From Gluconobacter sphaericus NBRC 12467 (GTDB lineage Bacteria; Pseudomonadota; Alphaproteobacteria; Acetobacterales; Acetobacteraceae), in contig NZ_BJMK01000013.1 in NCBI RefSeq assembly GCF_006539125.1, positions 1-51,031 of the forward strand: a DNA stretch of 51,031 nt, in the 5' to 3' direction. The notes under the pieces were generated by a model. That model was given only the letters and a program-made list of their open reading frames with translations. It was not told the DNA's origin and searched no databases. Each line of letters starts with the position of its first letter. Positions within the stretch are counted from its first letter, which is position 1. The position numbers were made by a program, and so were the translations under genes. Shown here in pieces: positions 48,944-51,031 of this stretch.

Positions 48944-49860
48944 ACCGTCTGTTCTCCTTCGGATTTGCGCCCGATACGTTTGATTTCCCAATGCAGGTCC
49001 ACGCCGCTCTGTGCCAGCACTTTTTCGCGCACGGTTTCGCCTAGCGCTTCCAGATCCACGCTGCTGGCCTGTCCCAGATTGAGCAGGAAATTGCAGTGTT
49101 TTTCGCTGACCTGCGCATCTCCGATTTGAAGACCACGGCATCCGGCTTCGTCAATGAGTTGCCAGGCCTTGTGGCCTTCGGGGTTACGGAAGGTGGAGCC
49201 TCCAGTTCGTGCCCGCACGGGCTGCGAGGCCTCGCGCGAGGCCCGAATATCCGCGATACGGCTGCGGATGGCGTCTGCGTTGTCAGGTGTGCCGCGCAGG
49301 CTGGCGCGGATGACTACGCTGCCTTCGGGAAGCTCTGAATGACGATAGGCAAAGCCGAGGTCGTCATGGGACAGGCGCCGGAATTCGCCTTCAGCCGTCA
49401 GGATCTCCGCCCATTCGAGAATGGCGTTGATATCCGATCCGTAAGCACCAGCGTTCATGCGAACGGCGCCGCCGATCGATCCCGGAATGCCTGCCAGGAA
49501 CTCCAGCCCTGCCAAACCGGCAGAGGCAGCATGTTCGGCCACGGTGATGTCGAGCGCGGCCGCACCCACGATCAGGCTGTTGTCCTGAACGGAGATGTCC
49601 GCAAAGCCGCGGGCCAGACGGATGACCGTGCCGGTAATGCCGCCATCGCGGATGATGACGTTCGAGCACGCACCCAGAACCGTAACCGGCATGGTGGCCG
49701 GTTTTTCGCGCAGGAAAAGGGTCAAGTCGTCCTGGTCTTCTGGAACAAACAGCCAGTCCGCCGGGCCGCCTACGCGGAACCATGCGCGGGGACCGAGCGG
49801 TGCGTTCGGGGTCAGTCTGCCGCGCAGGCCCGTGACGAGAAAATCGTTGCTGCCTGTCAT
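48940..49860 (-). CDS. murB: UDP-N-acetylenolpyruvoylglucosamine reductase
   Basis: 306 residues, a type II-like length. [44 protein letters not shown], the FAD-binding [23 protein letters not shown] and [23 protein letters not shown] with the conserved Ser. It reduces the enolpyruvyl group to lactyl, giving UDP-MurNAc. It is preceded by murC with a 4-bp overlap (49857-49860). Confidence 0.96.
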   Translation of the reverse strand: MTGSNDFLVTGLRGRLTPNAPLGPRAWFRVGGPADWLFVPEDQDDLTLFLREKPATMPVTVLGACSNVIIRDGGITGTVIRLARGFADISVQDNSLIVGAAALDITVAEHAASAGLAGLEFLAGIPGSIGGAVRMNAGAYGSDINAILEWAEILTAEGEFRRLSHDDLGFAYRHSELPEGSVVIRASLRGTPDNADAIRSRIADIRASREASQPVRARTGGSTFRNPEGHKAWQLIDEAGCRGLQIGDAQVSEKHCNFLLNLGQASSVDLEALGETVREKVLAQSGVDLHWEIKRIGRKSEGEQTV

Positions 49861-51031
49861 GCCGCGCCTTCAGTTGCGGTCTGGCTGTTTAGGGCTTCGA
49901 GCTGGGCAGGGAGTGCCTGCGCCCACTGGGTGATGGTGCCGGCGCCGAGACAGACGACGTAATCGCCTGGTTTGGCGATAGCGTTGATCATTTCCGCCAG
50001 ATGGGCCGGATCGGAGAGCGGTACAGCGGAGCGGTGGCCGCGGTCGCGCAGACCTTCAACGAGCGCATCGCGGCCCGCACCCTCTATCGGCGTCTCGCCC
50101 GCGGCATAGACGTCGGCCACGATGACCGTGTCTGCATCGTTCATGCAGGTGCAGAATTCGTTGAACAGGACCTTCAGGCGTGAATAGCGGTGTGGCTGCA
50201 TGACGGCGATGACGTTGCGCGCACCGGCCTGACGGGCGGCCTTGAGCACGGCGGCGATTTCAACGGGGTGATGGCCATAATCGTCGATGATGGAAATACC
50301 GTTATATTCACCTGTGCGGGTAAAGCGACGCTTGACACCCTTGAAGGTCGTCAGCGCGGACGCGATCACGGAATCACTGATTTCCATTTCAAGCGCGACG
50401 GCGATGGCTGCGAGTGAATTCAGGACGTTGTGGTGTCCGAGCATCGGCAGGCGGAACGGCCCGGCACGGCGCGAGCGGTTGCGCTGGCGATTGGTAACCA
50501 CGACCTCGAATGTCGCGCCGCGCTTGTCCATCACGACCTTTTCAGCGCGGATATCGGCCTGTGGGCTGAAGCCGTAGGTTATGACGCGATGATCGGACAG
50601 GCGGGGGATCATCTGCTGCACTTGCGGGTGATCCACGCACAGGACCGCGAAGCCGTAGAACGGGATGTTCGAGACGAACTGGTCGTAGCCAGCCTGCATG
50701 GCCTCTTCCGTGCCCCAGTGATCCAGATGCTCCGGATCCATGTTCGTCACCACAGCAATGACCGCTGGCAGGCGCAGGAAGGAGCCATCACTCTCATCGG
50801 CTTCCACGACCATCCAGTCGCCTGAGCCCATGCGCGTGTTGGTGCCGTAAGCTTCGATAATGCCGCCATTGATGACGGTCGGGTCCAGACGCGCATGTTC
50901 CAGAACGCAGGCCACGAGGCTGGTCGTGGTCGTCTTGCCGTGTGTGCCGCCAATGGCGACAGACCAGCGCAGGCGCATCAGTTCGGCCAGCATCTCCGCC
51001 CGCCGTACGACCGGGATGAGCTTGGCGCGGG
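49857..51031 (-). CDS. murC: UDP-N-acetylmuramate-L-alanine ligase (5' end outside window)
   Basis: The C-terminal 391 residues, read from the window edge, are visible; the N-terminus lies beyond 51,031. The reading is open to the edge (..[21 protein letters not shown]). The ATP P-loop [60 protein letters not shown] and [16 protein letters not shown] are all typical of MurC. It adds L-alanine to UDP-MurNAc. The ATG at 50993 is internal, not the start. Confidence 0.96.
   Translation of the reverse strand, partial: RAKLIPVVRRAEMLAELMRLRWSVAIGGTHGKTTTTSLVACVLEHARLDPTVINGGIIEAYGTNTRMGSGDWMVVEADESDGSFLRLPAVIAVVTNMDPEHLDHWGTEEAMQAGYDQFVSNIPFYGFAVLCVDHPQVQQMIPRLSDHRVITYGFSPQADIRAEKVVMDKRGATFEVVVTNRQRNRSRRAGPFRLPMLGHHNVLNSLAAIAVALEMEISDSVIASALTTFKGVKRRFTRTGEYNGISIIDDYGHHPVEIAAVLKAARQAGARNVIAVMQPHRYSRLKVLFNEFCTCMNDADTVIVADVYAAGETPIEGAGRDALVEGLRDRGHRSAVPLSDPAHLAEMINAIAKPGDYVVCLGAGTITQWAQALPAQLEALNSQTATEGAA

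Overview
The window looks like chromosomal DNA of an acetic acid bacterium (Alphaproteobacteria, Acetobacteraceae, most likely Gluconobacter or a close relative). This is inferred from three things: IS1031/IS12528-type IS5-family transposase remnants, alphaproteobacterial gene orders (rpsP-rimM-trmD-rplS-leuCDB, ispH-thrB-rnhA, murC-murB-ddl-ftsQ-ftsA-ftsZ-lpxC-bamD-recN-ligA), and GC-rich codon use in the core genes. No species marker was tested.

Region 1 (1-12,857) is accessory. Decayed insertion sequences (119-1,570 and 6,810-8,981) flank a tight four-gene operon that matches ytcA-mdtN-mdtO-mdtP of enterobacteria: a small lipoprotein, a HlyD-type adaptor, a FUSC-type inner-membrane protein and an outer-membrane factor. 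Together they would form a trans-envelope efflux pump. The second IS block is a nest: an IS630-type element inside an IS5-type element that itself sits in another IS5-type remnant. Next comes a divergent cassette: an HxlR-family regulator with two N-terminal cysteines opposite a quinone-oxidoreductase-like gene, a very short ORF, a cupin and an exported royal-jelly/Yellow-type beta-propeller protein. About 730 bp without an intact gene follow, including a possible excisionase-like remnant, up to the 3' end of tRNA-Ser(UGA).

Region 2 (12,858-24,770) holds housekeeping genes. A Spy/CpxP-like periplasmic protein precedes two hairpins and ffh (apparent TTG start). The ribosome-maturation cluster rpsP-rimM-trmD-rplS runs straight into leuCDB. 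Two tandem, overlapping class I aminotransferases and an M3-family oligoendopeptidase follow.

Region 3 (24,770-38,150) is mixed: a periplasmic thioredoxin-like protein, small membrane proteins, a DUF4142 lipoprotein, a corrinoid adenosyltransferase, a coiled-coil protein with an AT-hook-like tail, an OPT transporter, ispH-thrB-rnhA, an MFS transporter, gpt, tRNA-Asn, tRNA-Pro and tRNA-Arg, an Ivy-like lysozyme inhibitor, a nicotinamidase and a CorC/HlyC-type CBS-domain membrane protein.

Region 4 (38,185-51,031, all minus strand) is the envelope and division cluster. Read in its own direction it is murC (cut by the window edge)-murB-ddl-ftsQ-ftsA-ftsZ-lpxC-bamD-recN-ligA, with 1-4 bp overlaps between many neighbours. 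It supplies peptidoglycan precursors, the divisome, lipid A, the outer-membrane assembly machine and DNA repair. No CRISPR array, rRNA gene or intact prophage was seen.
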